A DNA stretch of 64,000 nucleotides from Mycolicibacterium sp. TUM20985. Lineage in GTDB: Bacteria > Actinomycetota > Actinomycetes > Mycobacteriales > Mycobacteriaceae. This document shows positions 55,390 through 63,907 of the stretch, one piece after another. Under the pieces are notes generated by a model, which searched no databases, had not been told where the DNA came from, and saw only the letters and a program-made list of their open reading frames with translations. The stretch lies in assembly GCF_030295745.1 (NCBI RefSeq), contig NZ_AP027291.1:1860001-1924000 (forward strand), read 5' to 3'. A program made the translations under genes and the position numbers. How positions within the stretch are numbered: the stretch's first letter is position 1; each line of letters opens with the position of its first letter.

Positions 55390-56496
55390 CTAGAGCGAGA
55401 CCGTCCCGTACGAGCCGAGGCCGTCCATCAGCGTGTGCAGTTGGTCGTCGGCTGCCCCGAGCGTCTGATCGATCGCGGTGAGGCGGGCGGCGTAATGGCC
55501 GACCGGATACTCCGCAGTGACGCCGATACCGCCGTGAAGCTGGATCGCCTCCTGCGCGATGTGTCGACCCGACCGGCTGATCTGCAGCTTGGCGCGGGCG
55601 GCGATGAGGGGATCGAAGTTCCCGTCGGCGATCGAGATGGCGGCGTAGAAGCTCATGCTGCGGGCCAACTCGAGCGAGACGTACATGTCGGCGGCACGCT
55701 GCGTGAGCGTCTGGAAACTGCTGAGCGGCACGCCGAACTGCTTGCGGCTCTTGAGGTATTCGGTGGTCAGGCGCAGGGCCTCGTCCATGGCGCCGACTGC
55801 CTCGGCGCACAACGCGGACTGGTACCGGACCAGTGCGTTCCGCAGCGGCAGCGTCGCATCGCCACCCGCGCCGAGCGGCTGCGCGGCCGCCGCATCGAGG
55901 GTCACCTGTGCGCCGCGTTGGCCGTCGAACGTGCGGAAGGCGCGCCGGGTGACGTCACCGGCGTCGACGAGGAACAGGCCAACCCCGCCGTCGGGTAACG
56001 AGGCGCTGGTGACGAGGACGTCGGCGCAGTCGCCGAAGAGTACGGGGTTCTTGATCCCGGTGATGGTCCACGAATCACCTTGGCGCTCAGCGCTCGTCGT
56101 GACACGCGTCGACAGGCCACGGACGGCGGGTTCCTGATGCGCCAGGGCGAGTAGCGTCTGGCCCTCCGCGACGGCGTCGAGCAGGTCGCGTTGTCCGTCG
56201 TCGCCGTACTCGGCGATCAGACCGCCTGGAATGAGGGCGGCCTGGGCGACCGGTTCGAGGGCCAGCCGCCGACCGATCTCGGTGAGGACCACCATCAGCT
56301 CGATCTGACCGGACTCCTCCGGAGCGAAACCCAGACCGAGTATTCCGGTTTCGGCCAATTGCGACCAGACGTCGCGGCTCCAGCCGAGGTCGGTGTCGGC
56401 GAACTTCAGTCGCGTGTCGACGTCGTAGGTGCGTGCGAGTAGTTCGCGGGTGACGTCGCGCAGCAGGCCCTGCTCGTCGGTCAGGTCAAAGTTCAT
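55390..56496 (-). CDS. Acyl-CoA dehydrogenase (small partner)
   Basis: The 368-residue flavoprotein has the ACAD fold: DLTDEQGLLRDVTRELLARTYDVDTRLKFADTDLGWSRDVW, GLGFAPEESGQIELMVVLTEIGRRLALEPVAQ and the C-terminal KSRKQFGVPLSSFQTLTQRAADMYVSLELARSMSFYA ... LHGGIGVTAEYPVGHYAARL. It follows a 391-residue ACAD gene by nine bases. Adjacent unequal pairs in mycobacteria often form alpha2beta2 dehydrogenases for steroid-type side chains. It is not directly linked to the inositol genes that follow. Confidence 0.9.
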   Translation of the reverse strand: MNFDLTDEQGLLRDVTRELLARTYDVDTRLKFADTDLGWSRDVWSQLAETGILGLGFAPEESGQIELMVVLTEIGRRLALEPVAQAALIPGGLIAEYGDDGQRDLLDAVAEGQTLLALAHQEPAVRGLSTRVTTSAERQGDSWTITGIKNPVLFGDCADVLVTSASLPDGGVGLFLVDAGDVTRRAFRTFDGQRGAQVTLDAAAAQPLGAGGDATLPLRNALVRYQSALCAEAVGAMDEALRLTTEYLKSRKQFGVPLSSFQTLTQRAADMYVSLELARSMSFYAAISIADGNFDPLIAARAKLQISRSGRHIAQEAIQLHGGIGVTAEYPVGHYAARLTAIDQTLGAADDQLHTLMDGLGSYGTVSL

Positions 56497-56505
56497 GGCG
56501 CGTCC

Positions 56506-57681
56506 TCACAGTCCGAGAATCGTCGAGGCGATGATGGTGCGTTGCACTTCGTTGGTGCCGCCGTAGATCGAGGTCTTGCGGTAGTTCAGGTACTTCGGGG
56601 CGGCGAGCTGCGCCCACGAGGGTGAGCTGATGTCGTCACCGGCACCGAACGGGAGTGCGTCGGGACCCGCCACGTCGACGAGCAACTCGGTGACCGTCTG
56701 TTGTAGCTGGCTGCCCTTCAACTTGAGGATCGACGACGCCGGGTTCGGCTTGCCGTCGGCCTCGGATCCACTGACCCGCAGCTGCGTCAATTCCAGTGCC
56801 AGCAACTCGTTCTCGGCCACCGCCACGCGGGCAGCGAATAGCGGATCGTCGAGCAGGGTGCCGCGGTCGGTGAGTGTCTTCGCGGCCCGTTCCTTCACCT
56901 GCGACAACCACACCTTGGTGGTACCGATCCTGGCGATGCCGGTGCGCTCGTTGCCCAGCAGGAACTTCGCATACGTCCACCCGTCGTTCTCCTCGCCGAC
57001 GAGCTGATCAGCGGGGACGCGGACGTCTTCGAAGAACACCTCGTTGACCTCGTAACCGCCGTCGATCAGTTTGATCGGGCGCAACGTGATGCCTGGCGTC
57101 GACATCTCCGCGAGCAGGAACGAGATGCCCGCCTGCCGCTTGGGGGCGTCCGGATTGGTGCGGGCAAGGAGGAAGATCCAATCGGCGTGCTGACCGAGCG
57201 TGGTCCACGTCTTCTGCCCGTTGATCACGTAGTCGTCGCCATCGCGGACTGCCGTGGTGCGCAGAGACGCCAGATCCGAGCCGGCTTCCGGCTCGGAAAA
57301 CCCCTGGCACCACCAGATGTCGAGGTTGGCGGTGGCCGGCAGGAACCGCTCCTTGAGCTCTTGGGAACCGAAACGGGCGATCACCGGGCCGACCATGCTG
57401 GCGTTGAAGGCCAGAGGTTCGGGCACGCACGCCAAACGCATCTCGTCGGACCAGATCTGCCGCTGAAGCGGAGTCCAGTCCTGGCCGCCCCATTCGACCG
57501 GCCAGTTCGGAACGGCGATGCCGCGCGCGTTCAGGAGACGCTGTGCGGTGACGATGTCCTCTGGCATGCGGAGCTCGCCGTCGCGCATGCGACTGCGGAG
57601 GTCGGCCGGTATCTGCGTGGTGAAGAACTCGCGCATCTCGTCACGAAATGCGGTTTCGGCGTCGCTGAGCGCCAACTTCAC
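56506..57681 (-). CDS. Acyl-CoA dehydrogenase (large partner)
   Basis: The 391-residue flavoprotein starts at GTG 57681, seven bases after GGAGG. Motifs are [75 protein letters not shown] and the C-terminal SIYGGTNEVQRTIIASTILGL. It resembles the FadE17-type partner at 34132 in layout, indicating a second dehydrogenase of the same architecture. First gene of a two-gene operon. Confidence 0.9.
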   Translation of the reverse strand: MKLALSDAETAFRDEMREFFTTQIPADLRSRMRDGELRMPEDIVTAQRLLNARGIAVPNWPVEWGGQDWTPLQRQIWSDEMRLACVPEPLAFNASMVGPVIARFGSQELKERFLPATANLDIWWCQGFSEPEAGSDLASLRTTAVRDGDDYVINGQKTWTTLGQHADWIFLLARTNPDAPKRQAGISFLLAEMSTPGITLRPIKLIDGGYEVNEVFFEDVRVPADQLVGEENDGWTYAKFLLGNERTGIARIGTTKVWLSQVKERAAKTLTDRGTLLDDPLFAARVAVAENELLALELTQLRVSGSEADGKPNPASSILKLKGSQLQQTVTELLVDVAGPDALPFGAGDDISSPSWAQLAAPKYLNYRKTSIYGGTNEVQRTIIASTILGL

Positions 57682-57781
57682 GGTGAAACCTCCAAGGACG
57701 TGCGTGCACGGCGCCATCGCCGGTACCGGGAGTCCCCGGTACCACTGAAACTACCGCGCCGCTCTGACGCACCGTCCGCAG

Positions 57782-58558
57782 CTAGACGGTGAACGCCGCC
57801 CGGAACGCCTCCAGCGCATCGACGTCGTCGCCCGAAGCGTAGCCCTCCAAACCAACGGTGCCGCGATAACCCATGTCGTGCAGTGCCTTTGCGACAGCGG
57901 GGTAGTAGATCTCGCCCGTTCCCGGTTGGCACCTGCCCGGCACGTCCGCGACCTGAATCTCGCCGATGGCGGGCCCGCAGCGGCGGACCAGCTCGATGAG
58001 GTTCCCCTCGCCGATCTGGGCGTGGTAGAGGTCGAGCATCATCTTGACGTGGGGGTGTCCCACTCCTTCGATCAGCGCGAGGACGTCCTTGGCCCGTGCC
58101 AGCGGTACGCCCGGGTGGTCGACGATCGTGTTGAGGTTCTCGACGACGAACGTCACACCCGACGACGCGCCCAGTTCACCCAGCTTCTCGAGTGTCCGCA
58201 CCGCGGTGGTCCACATCGCCCCCGTCGCGCGAAGTCGAGGACGCGCAGGTAGGCCGTCGACCAGCTCGGCCGTGTGCAGGTTCAGGCGCGTCACGCCAAG
58301 TGTCTCGGCGGCCTTGACGCTCAACTCGGCGGTGCGAACGACCTCGTCGGCGGTCTGCGGGTCGATCAGGTCGCCATGGAGGTAGCCGGTCATCGAGGTA
58401 AACGTCGCACCGGTGGCGGCGAGGGCGTCGAGGTCCTTGTCGTGCCAGCTCCAGATCTCGGCGGCAAAGCCCAGATCGTGGATCCGCCTGACCCGCTCGA
58501 CGATCGGCAGGTCGGTGAACACCATCTCGGCGCTGACCGCCAGTTCGAACTCACTCAT
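57782..58558 (-). CDS. Hydroxypyruvate isomerase-like TIM-barrel protein (IolH-like context)
   Basis: The 258-residue protein belongs to the xylose-isomerase-like TIM-barrel family. Metal-site features are FVVENLNTIVDHPGVPL, VKMMLDLYHAQIGEGNL and IGEIQVADVPGRCQPGTGEIYYPAV. It is close to hydroxypyruvate isomerase (Hyi) in pattern, with E in VENLN, D in MLDLYH and the DVPGR loop. In inositol loci related proteins are called IolH. ATG 58558 (MSEFELAVSAEMVF) is chosen from family starts. Exact substrate unknown. Confidence 0.85.
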   Translation of the reverse strand: MSEFELAVSAEMVFTDLPIVERVRRIHDLGFAAEIWSWHDKDLDALAATGATFTSMTGYLHGDLIDPQTADEVVRTAELSVKAAETLGVTRLNLHTAELVDGLPARPRLRATGAMWTTAVRTLEKLGELGASSGVTFVVENLNTIVDHPGVPLARAKDVLALIEGVGHPHVKMMLDLYHAQIGEGNLIELVRRCGPAIGEIQVADVPGRCQPGTGEIYYPAVAKALHDMGYRGTVGLEGYASGDDVDALEAFRAAFTV

Positions 58559-58899
58559 ACGCGTCAGTCTCGTGGAGATCTGCACCGGTTTCAACAGCGA
58601 AAACGCGGCAAAAACCCCTCATCGGGACATCGGCGAAACCGCCCACGTTGGTCGCCCATTCACCGGGACGACGCCGGATGGTGGCGCGCGCCACCATGCT
58701 CGATGTCCGGTTGCGCGGCACAATCGACACGTGGACATCGATCGCGAACGAGCGGCGCGCACGTCGGCCTGGCGTGACCCGTTGAGCCTGTCCTTCCGCG
58801 CACACCGCCAGGTGCTGCTGCTGCGCCTGCGCTGGCACGAACGCTCCACGGCGACGCGACCGCCGACCAGGCGCAGCAGGCGGCGGCCCTAGCGCCTGG
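58559..58899. other. 341-bp intergenic region
   Basis: No gene is convincing. A plus-strand frame starting at GTG 58731 and ending at 58892 would give a 53-residue Arg-rich peptide (begins VDIDRERAARTSAWRDPL) but lacks an RBS. The region probably carries the promoter for the leftward isomerase gene. Confidence 0.45.
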
Positions 58900-59568
58900 T
58901 CAGTTGAAGGTGAAGATGCAGTGCGCGTCGCCGCCGACCGGCTGCTCCACGACGACCGTGCCATCTACCTTGATCCGGCAGCCCGGAGCCGTGTCGCCCC
59001 TAGCGACGGCGACGACCTGCAGCATGTCCTCGTCGGCCGTGACGTTCATGGTGCGTGACCACGGGATCTTGGTGTGGTCGGGCACCAATGGGCCCCCCGG
59101 ATCGGTGTCGATGCTGAACACCTCGCCGGACCCGGTGACCTCGAAGACGACCGAGTGCCCGCTCGGGCCGTCGGCGGGCTTCTGCGTCACTGAACCGGGC
59201 TGGTTCGCTTGCTTGCGGGACGCGGCTGCTGCGTTGTCGGCCAACGTCGCAGACCGGACCGCAGGGGTGACGCAGATGGTGTCGCCGTCGAACGCCTCAC
59301 GCCAGACGTAGCCCTGTGAGCAGGACTCTGGTCCGGAGGCTTGGCTGGGGTCCTTGTTGGCGCCGGCGTTGGCGTTCTGCGCTGCGATCTGGCCCCGGGT
59401 CGCGGGCGTGACGCAGACGGTGTCGCCGCTCCTCGCCTCGCGCCACACGAAGCCGTTGACGCAGGTGTCCGGACCATAGGGGAGTGGATCGGCGAACACC
59501 GGCGCCGGGAGGACGACGGCGAGGATGCCGAGTGTTGCGGATAGTGGAAGGGCTGACATGGCTCTCAT
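58900..59568 (-). CDS. Exported protein with duplicated Cys motif and MmpS-like domain
   Basis: The 222-residue protein starts at ATG 59568 and has a signal peptide (MRAMSALPLSATLGILAVVL, cleavage near VFADP). Two copies of a motif C-x3-GxVWREA-x3-DT-x-CVTPA-x-R occur at residues 36-66 and 83-113 (47-residue period), each with two cysteines. The C-terminal part (VVFEVTGSGEVFSIDTD ... KIPWSRTMNVTADEDMLQVVAVARGD ... GCRIKVDGTVVVEQ) resembles MmpS proteins, the periplasmic partners of MmpL lipid transporters, but no mmpL gene is present. Function unknown; single gene. Confidence 0.8.
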   Translation of the reverse strand: MRAMSALPLSATLGILAVVLPAPVFADPLPYGPDTCVNGFVWREARSGDTVCVTPATRGQIAAQNANAGANKDPSQASGPESCSQGYVWREAFDGDTICVTPAVRSATLADNAAAASRKQANQPGSVTQKPADGPSGHSVVFEVTGSGEVFSIDTDPGGPLVPDHTKIPWSRTMNVTADEDMLQVVAVARGDTAPGCRIKVDGTVVVEQPVGGDAHCIFTFN

Positions 59569-59687
59569 CGGGGTTCCTTCGTGCGGGTTGGAGTGCTGCG
59601 AACACCGCAACCCTGGCCCGATGTGCACGCGCTCGGCGCGAGTAGTCGACTACCCGAAAACAGCGGAGGTTGCCACGGTTCGCCTCG

Positions 59688-60686
59688 TCAACGCGGTTGC
59701 ATGCGCGCCGCGCGGTACGCGTCGTCCACGAAGGCCATGTTGGCCACCGCGTCGGCGATGCCGAACGGCAGTGCGGCGCCATGTTGCACGTGTGCGGCGA
59801 AGGCCTCGAGCTGGTACGTGTAGGACGCCCGGGTGCCGAGGTGTTCGACGGTGGTGCCGTCGGGTGTGTCGACCGTCAGACGGTCGTCGCTGCTCGGGCT
59901 GATGAAGTCGTGCACCACGACCTGACCCTTGGCGCCCGCGATGCGGATCGTGAACGAACGGTGATCGGCCACCATCGAATTGGCGGCGAGGCCCGTGGCG
60001 CCACCGGGGAAACCGATCTCGACGTCACACCAGGCGTCCACTCCCGGAGTGCGCTGCTCGGCGTGCGCGCGCACGACGGACGGCCGCCCCTCGATCCCGG
60101 GTGGGGCGAGGCGCCCCAGCGAGCGCATGACGTGCAGTCCGTAGCAGCCCAGGTCCATCAGGGCACCGCCTGCCAGATCGAGGGACCAGCGGGGGTCGTC
60201 GTCGGCGGGTGGCGGCATCGCCATCCGCACCTCGACGTGGGTGATCTCGCCGATGGTGCCGTCGGTGGCGAGTTCGAAGGCCCGCTTGGTGACGGGATGG
60301 AAGAAGTAGTGAAAGCCCTCGAGCACGCTCACGCCGGATGCACCGGCGGCCTCGGCGACGCGACGCGCCTCGGATTCGTTGCGTGCGAAGGGCTTTTCGC
60401 TGAGCACCGGCTTGCCCGCGGCGATCGCCGCAAGGTTCCACGGCGCGTGCAGCGAGTTGGCCAACGGGTTGTAGACGACGTCGACTTCGGCGTCGTCGAT
60501 GACCTCCTGATAGCCGTCCAGCACCCGCTCCACGCCGTATCTCTCGGCGAATGCCTCGGCACGCGACCGGTCCCGCGCCGCTACCGCCACCAGTCGGTGG
60601 CCGAGGTCGGCTGCGGGGCCGACGAAGGCCGCTTCGGCGATTCGCGACGCGCCGAGAACTCCGATGCGGAGGGGCTCGAAGCTCAT
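59688..60686 (-). CDS. Gfo/Idh/MocA-family oxidoreductase
   Basis: The 332-residue NAD(P)-dependent dehydrogenase has a Rossmann start (PLRIGVLGASRIAEAAFVGPAADLGHRLVAVAARD), the EKP motif in GKPVLSEKPFARNESEARRVAE and GGALMDLGCYGLHVMRSL in the C-domain. It overlaps the iolE-like gene by four bases. It would oxidise an inositol or sugar derivative. Its substrate differs from the iolG-like paralogue at 61588, to judge from poor similarity outside the motifs. Confidence 0.88.
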   Translation of the reverse strand: MSFEPLRIGVLGASRIAEAAFVGPAADLGHRLVAVAARDRSRAEAFAERYGVERVLDGYQEVIDDAEVDVVYNPLANSLHAPWNLAAIAAGKPVLSEKPFARNESEARRVAEAAGASGVSVLEGFHYFFHPVTKRAFELATDGTIGEITHVEVRMAMPPPADDDPRWSLDLAGGALMDLGCYGLHVMRSLGRLAPPGIEGRPSVVRAHAEQRTPGVDAWCDVEIGFPGGATGLAANSMVADHRSFTIRIAGAKGQVVVHDFISPSSDDRLTVDTPDGTTVEHLGTRASYTYQLEAFAAHVQHGAALPFGIADAVANMAFVDDAYRAARMQPR

Positions 60687-61552
60687 GCGGTGACGGAGCG
60701 AAGGTAGGCGACGCTGGCGAGCACATCGCGAACCGGACCTTCGCCGGTCGGCTCACCGTCGAGAATCGTGTCCTGCTCCAAGACGAACCACCCGTCGAAA
60801 CCATTGTCCCGCAACACCGAGACGATCCCGGCGATGTCGACGTCACCGGTGCCGAGCGGGGTGTACATTCCTGCCTTCACGGCCTCGGTGTACGTCAGCT
60901 CACCGGACTGCACCTTCGCCGCCAACGCCGCGTCCACGTCCTTGAGGTGAGTGTGGGCGATGCGATTCGGGACGGCCTTGGCGAGCTCGAGCGGATCGGT
61001 GCCACCGATGAGCAAGTGCCCGGTGTCGAGACACAGCGGAATTGACGAGCCGTTGAGCACCCGGTCCACCTCGGAGCGAGTCTCGACAAGAGTGCCGACG
61101 TGTGGATGGAGCACGGCCAGCAGACCCCGGTCCGCGACGATGGCCGCCAGCCGGTCGAGGTTGGCCAGCAGCGTTGCCCACTGGGCCTCGTCGAGGACTG
61201 GGCGAGAGTCGTAGCCGTCGGATCCGGTGGTTGCGGCGAGCACGACGACACCGGCTCCCGCGGCGATGAGCGACTCGAGTGGACCGGCGAGGTCGTCGGC
61301 GGGGTCATGGTCGTCCTTGAACAGCACGGCTGGGACGAATCCGCCGACACACGTCAGATCCTTTTCGTGCAGAACCGATTTCAGTTCGTCGGTGCTGGTT
61401 GGCAGGAAGCCCTCGGGGCCTAGCTCGGTAGCGGTGAGCCCCGCGCCACGCATCTCGGTCAACACGCGGTCGGGGTCTAATTGATGGCCCCAACCGGGCA
61501 CCTCGCAGACGCCCCACGAGATGGGTGCACCGGCAATGCGAATGGCGCTCAT
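60683..61552 (-). CDS. iolE: IolE-like inosose dehydratase / sugar-phosphate isomerase family
   Basis: The 289-residue TIM-barrel protein resembles IolE (2-keto-myo-inositol dehydratase): RIAGAPISWGVCEVPGWGHQLDPDRVLTEMRGAGLTATELGPEGFLP, LHPHVGTLVETRSEVD, PLCLDTGHLLIGGTDPLELAKAVPNRIAHTHLKDVD (metal-binding D/H). This would follow the iolG step in myo-inositol breakdown. ATG 61552 is chosen with GGGAAGGGG just upstream; ATG 61591, which overlaps iolG, is an alternative. The activity is inferred from family and context. Confidence 0.8.
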   Translation of the reverse strand: MSAIRIAGAPISWGVCEVPGWGHQLDPDRVLTEMRGAGLTATELGPEGFLPTSTDELKSVLHEKDLTCVGGFVPAVLFKDDHDPADDLAGPLESLIAAGAGVVVLAATTGSDGYDSRPVLDEAQWATLLANLDRLAAIVADRGLLAVLHPHVGTLVETRSEVDRVLNGSSIPLCLDTGHLLIGGTDPLELAKAVPNRIAHTHLKDVDAALAAKVQSGELTYTEAVKAGMYTPLGTGDVDIAGIVSVLRDNGFDGWFVLEQDTILDGEPTGEGPVRDVLASVAYLRSVTA

Positions 61553-61587
61553 TCCCCTTCCCGACTCGCTTCGCTCCTGCCCGCCGC

Positions 61588-62607
61588 TCATGCGTTGCGC
61601 ACTTCGTCGATGCGCACCGGGAGGCCCCGGCGGAGGGACTCGGTGGCGGCCTCGGCGAGGTAGGCCACCTCGACGGCATCGGCGACGGTGGCGCCCAGGA
61701 TCGGGCCGCCCTTGGCGACCTCGACGAACGCAGCCAATTCGATCCGGAATGCATCGGTGAAGCGGTCCATGAAGAAGTGGTGCGGGGGTCCGGCGGGGAA
61801 GTCCTCCGCAGATCCGAAGCGCGGATCGGTGTTTCGCACCGGAACGCCCTGATCCCAGCCGGCGGCGACGCTGTCGTCGAATCCGTGGACCTCCAGGCGG
61901 CAGTCGTAGCCGCGGGCGTTGTACCTGGCGGCCGAGACGAGACCCATTGCGCCACCATCGAACGTGACGATGGCGGCGGCGGTGTCGACGTCGTCGTACT
62001 CGGCGAACAGCGGGTCACCCTGGACGGTTCCGGTGGCGTACACCTCGACGGCGCGCTGTCCGGTGATCCAGTTCAGCACGTCGAAGTCGTGCACGGCGCA
62101 GTCGCGGAAGATGCCACCCGATCCCTTGATGTAGGCCATCGGCGGGGGAGCGGGGTCCATCGTCGTGCTGCGCACCGTGTGCAAGGTGCCGAGCGAGCCG
62201 TCGTCGACCGCGCGCTTGGCCGCCGCGAATGCCGCGTCGAACCGGCGCTGGTAGCCGACCTGGACCGGCACCCCGGACGTGAGGATCACCTCGGCGACGC
62301 GCGCACTCTCGGCGGCCGTGGCGGCGATGGGCTTCTCGCAGAAGGTCGGGATGCCGCGTTCGACCGCGGCCAGGGTCAGCTCCGCGTGGGCGGGGGTGGC
62401 GGCGGCCACGACGACTCCGTCGACGCCGGAGGACAGCAGCTCCTCCACCGTCGCGACGAATTTGACGCCGTGCTTGGCGGCGACGGCCTCGGCCACGTCG
62501 GTGCGCTCGTCGGTGATCACCAACCCATCGAGACCGTCTAGGGCACTGAGGGTTTCGGTGTGGAAGGCGCCGATGCGGCCCAATCCGATGACGCCGAGGG
62601 TGGTCAT
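61588..62607 (-). CDS. iolG: IolG-like inositol 2-dehydrogenase (Gfo/Idh/MocA)
   Basis: The 339-residue dehydrogenase has TLGVIGLGRIGAFHTETLSALDGL for NAD(P), the catalytic EKP motif in GIPTFCEKPIAATAAESARVAE, and GYQRRFDAAFAAAKRAV and GGIFRDCAVHDFDVLNWITG (Lys/Asp/His of inositol dehydrogenases). It should oxidise myo-inositol or another inositol isomer to the inosose. It overlaps the PhyH-family gene by four bases. Confidence 0.88.
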   Translation of the reverse strand: MTTLGVIGLGRIGAFHTETLSALDGLDGLVITDERTDVAEAVAAKHGVKFVATVEELLSSGVDGVVVAAATPAHAELTLAAVERGIPTFCEKPIAATAAESARVAEVILTSGVPVQVGYQRRFDAAFAAAKRAVDDGSLGTLHTVRSTTMDPAPPPMAYIKGSGGIFRDCAVHDFDVLNWITGQRAVEVYATGTVQGDPLFAEYDDVDTAAAIVTFDGGAMGLVSAARYNARGYDCRLEVHGFDDSVAAGWDQGVPVRNTDPRFGSAEDFPAGPPHHFFMDRFTDAFRIELAAFVEVAKGGPILGATVADAVEVAYLAEAATESLRRGLPVRIDEVRNA

Positions 62608-63767
62608 GGGTTTCTCCTTGTCGTGTGGTTCGCGAGTGCGATGTCTAGTGCGTCGGGGGTGAGTCCGTCCGCCAGGGCGGCGAGGACGGTGTCGACCTGG
62701 CTCGGCGGCGCCAGGCTGCCGATGGGTTGGTCGTGGTCGAGGTTGGTGGGGAAGGCGTAACCCTCTGCCGTCGCGTTCACGGCGTTGCGGATCTCGCGGT
62801 CCGAGCGTCCGGCGGCCTGCATCGCCTGGAGGGCGGGATAGATGGCCCGCACCATCGCCGTGCGGTCCAGCGATTCCATGGCCCGCCCGAACGGCGATGA
62901 GACCTGCAACAGGTTCGCCATCCGGCGGATGTCGGTCGAGGTGTTGACGCCCGCGCCGTGCATGAGGGCGGGGTTGAAGAACACCGCGTCGCCCGTGCGC
63001 AGCGGTACCTGCACCTGCACCGTGGCGAAGAAGTCGATGAACTCTTTGCGGTAGAACGCGATGTAGCCGCCCACGAACTTCTGCGAATGGGGCAGCAGCA
63101 TCGTCGGCCCACTCTCCACTGGCATGTCGGAGTGCGCGACGGCGCCCTGCAGGGTTAGGGCCGCCGACATGCGGTGCATGTGCGCCGGGTAGGCCGTCAG
63201 CTGGTCCTCGTCGACGAAGCCGAGGTGGTAGTCGCGGTGCGGAACCTGAGCGGCGCCACCGGGATTGACGACGTTGACCTGCGACGTGACCTGGTAGCGG
63301 GGACCCAGCCAGGCCTGGCAGACCAGCGCCAGCGCGTCGTTCGAGTAGTACTCCGCGAACACCTCCGGGGCGCGCAACGCAAGCTTCTGCGCGGCATTCC
63401 AGACCCGGTCGTTGGCGCCGGCCTTGCCAAAGTGGTCGCCGGCGGCGGCGCCCGTCGCGAGCTGCTCCTCGATGATCGCGGTGAACGCGGCGCTGGCCCG
63501 GTCAACGGTGTCGTGATCGAACGCGTCCTCGAACACCACGACACCGGGTCCGTCGGCAAGCGCGTGGATCAACTCCGTCTGCAGCGCGTGCCGGTCGGCG
63601 CCCGAGACGGTCCGCGCGGAGTAGACGAGGGCGCCCAGGCGAACGTCGCTGGCGAGCGGATAGTCGGCGAGATGGGTGTCAGCCGAGACGAGGGTGCGGA
63701 AGTCATCGAGATCGCAATCCCGCGCTTCGATCCACGCGCGGTGCGTATGTGAGATCGGCGCGGCCAT
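62604..63767 (-). CDS. Phytanoyl-CoA dioxygenase (PhyH)-family protein
   Basis: The 387-residue protein starts at ATG 63767. It has the Fe(II)/2-oxoglutarate core with H177-x-D179 (VPHRDYH) and a distal His in FFNPALMHGAGVN, followed by an Arg. PhyH enzymes hydroxylate small molecules. It heads the operon PhyH-iolG-iolE-Gfo, so the substrate may be a modified inositol or sugar. An AT-rich promoter region and a perfect inverted repeat lie upstream, before the divergent LacI-family gene. Confidence 0.85.
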   Translation of the reverse strand: MAAPISHTHRAWIEARDCDLDDFRTLVSADTHLADYPLASDVRLGALVYSARTVSGADRHALQTELIHALADGPGVVVFEDAFDHDTVDRASAAFTAIIEEQLATGAAAGDHFGKAGANDRVWNAAQKLALRAPEVFAEYYSNDALALVCQAWLGPRYQVTSQVNVVNPGGAAQVPHRDYHLGFVDEDQLTAYPAHMHRMSAALTLQGAVAHSDMPVESGPTMLLPHSQKFVGGYIAFYRKEFIDFFATVQVQVPLRTGDAVFFNPALMHGAGVNTSTDIRRMANLLQVSSPFGRAMESLDRTAMVRAIYPALQAMQAAGRSDREIRNAVNATAEGYAFPTNLDHDQPIGSLAPPSQVDTVLAALADGLTPDALDIALANHTTRRNP

Positions 63768-63837
63768 GCCCGTTAGTCTTGTTGTGACTTGCGCCGCAAT
63801 CAACACCAAAAAACCGTCAAAATAACCTCACCTCCGG

Positions 63838-63890
63838 GCGATTTCGGCGCGTTAACGTTCGGCCAGCGATCGTTTTCGCGCCGAAATCGC
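63838..63890. promoter_or_regulatory. Perfect 14-bp inverted repeat before the LacI-family gene
   Basis: GCGATTTCGGCGCG (63838-63851) and CGCGCCGAAATCGC (63877-63890) flank 25 bases. It is between the divergent PhyH and LacI-family genes and is a likely operator (or pair of half-sites) for that regulator; it could also form a leader hairpin. Confidence 0.65.
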
Positions 63891-63907
63891 GAGAGGGAAG
63901 GAGGGGC

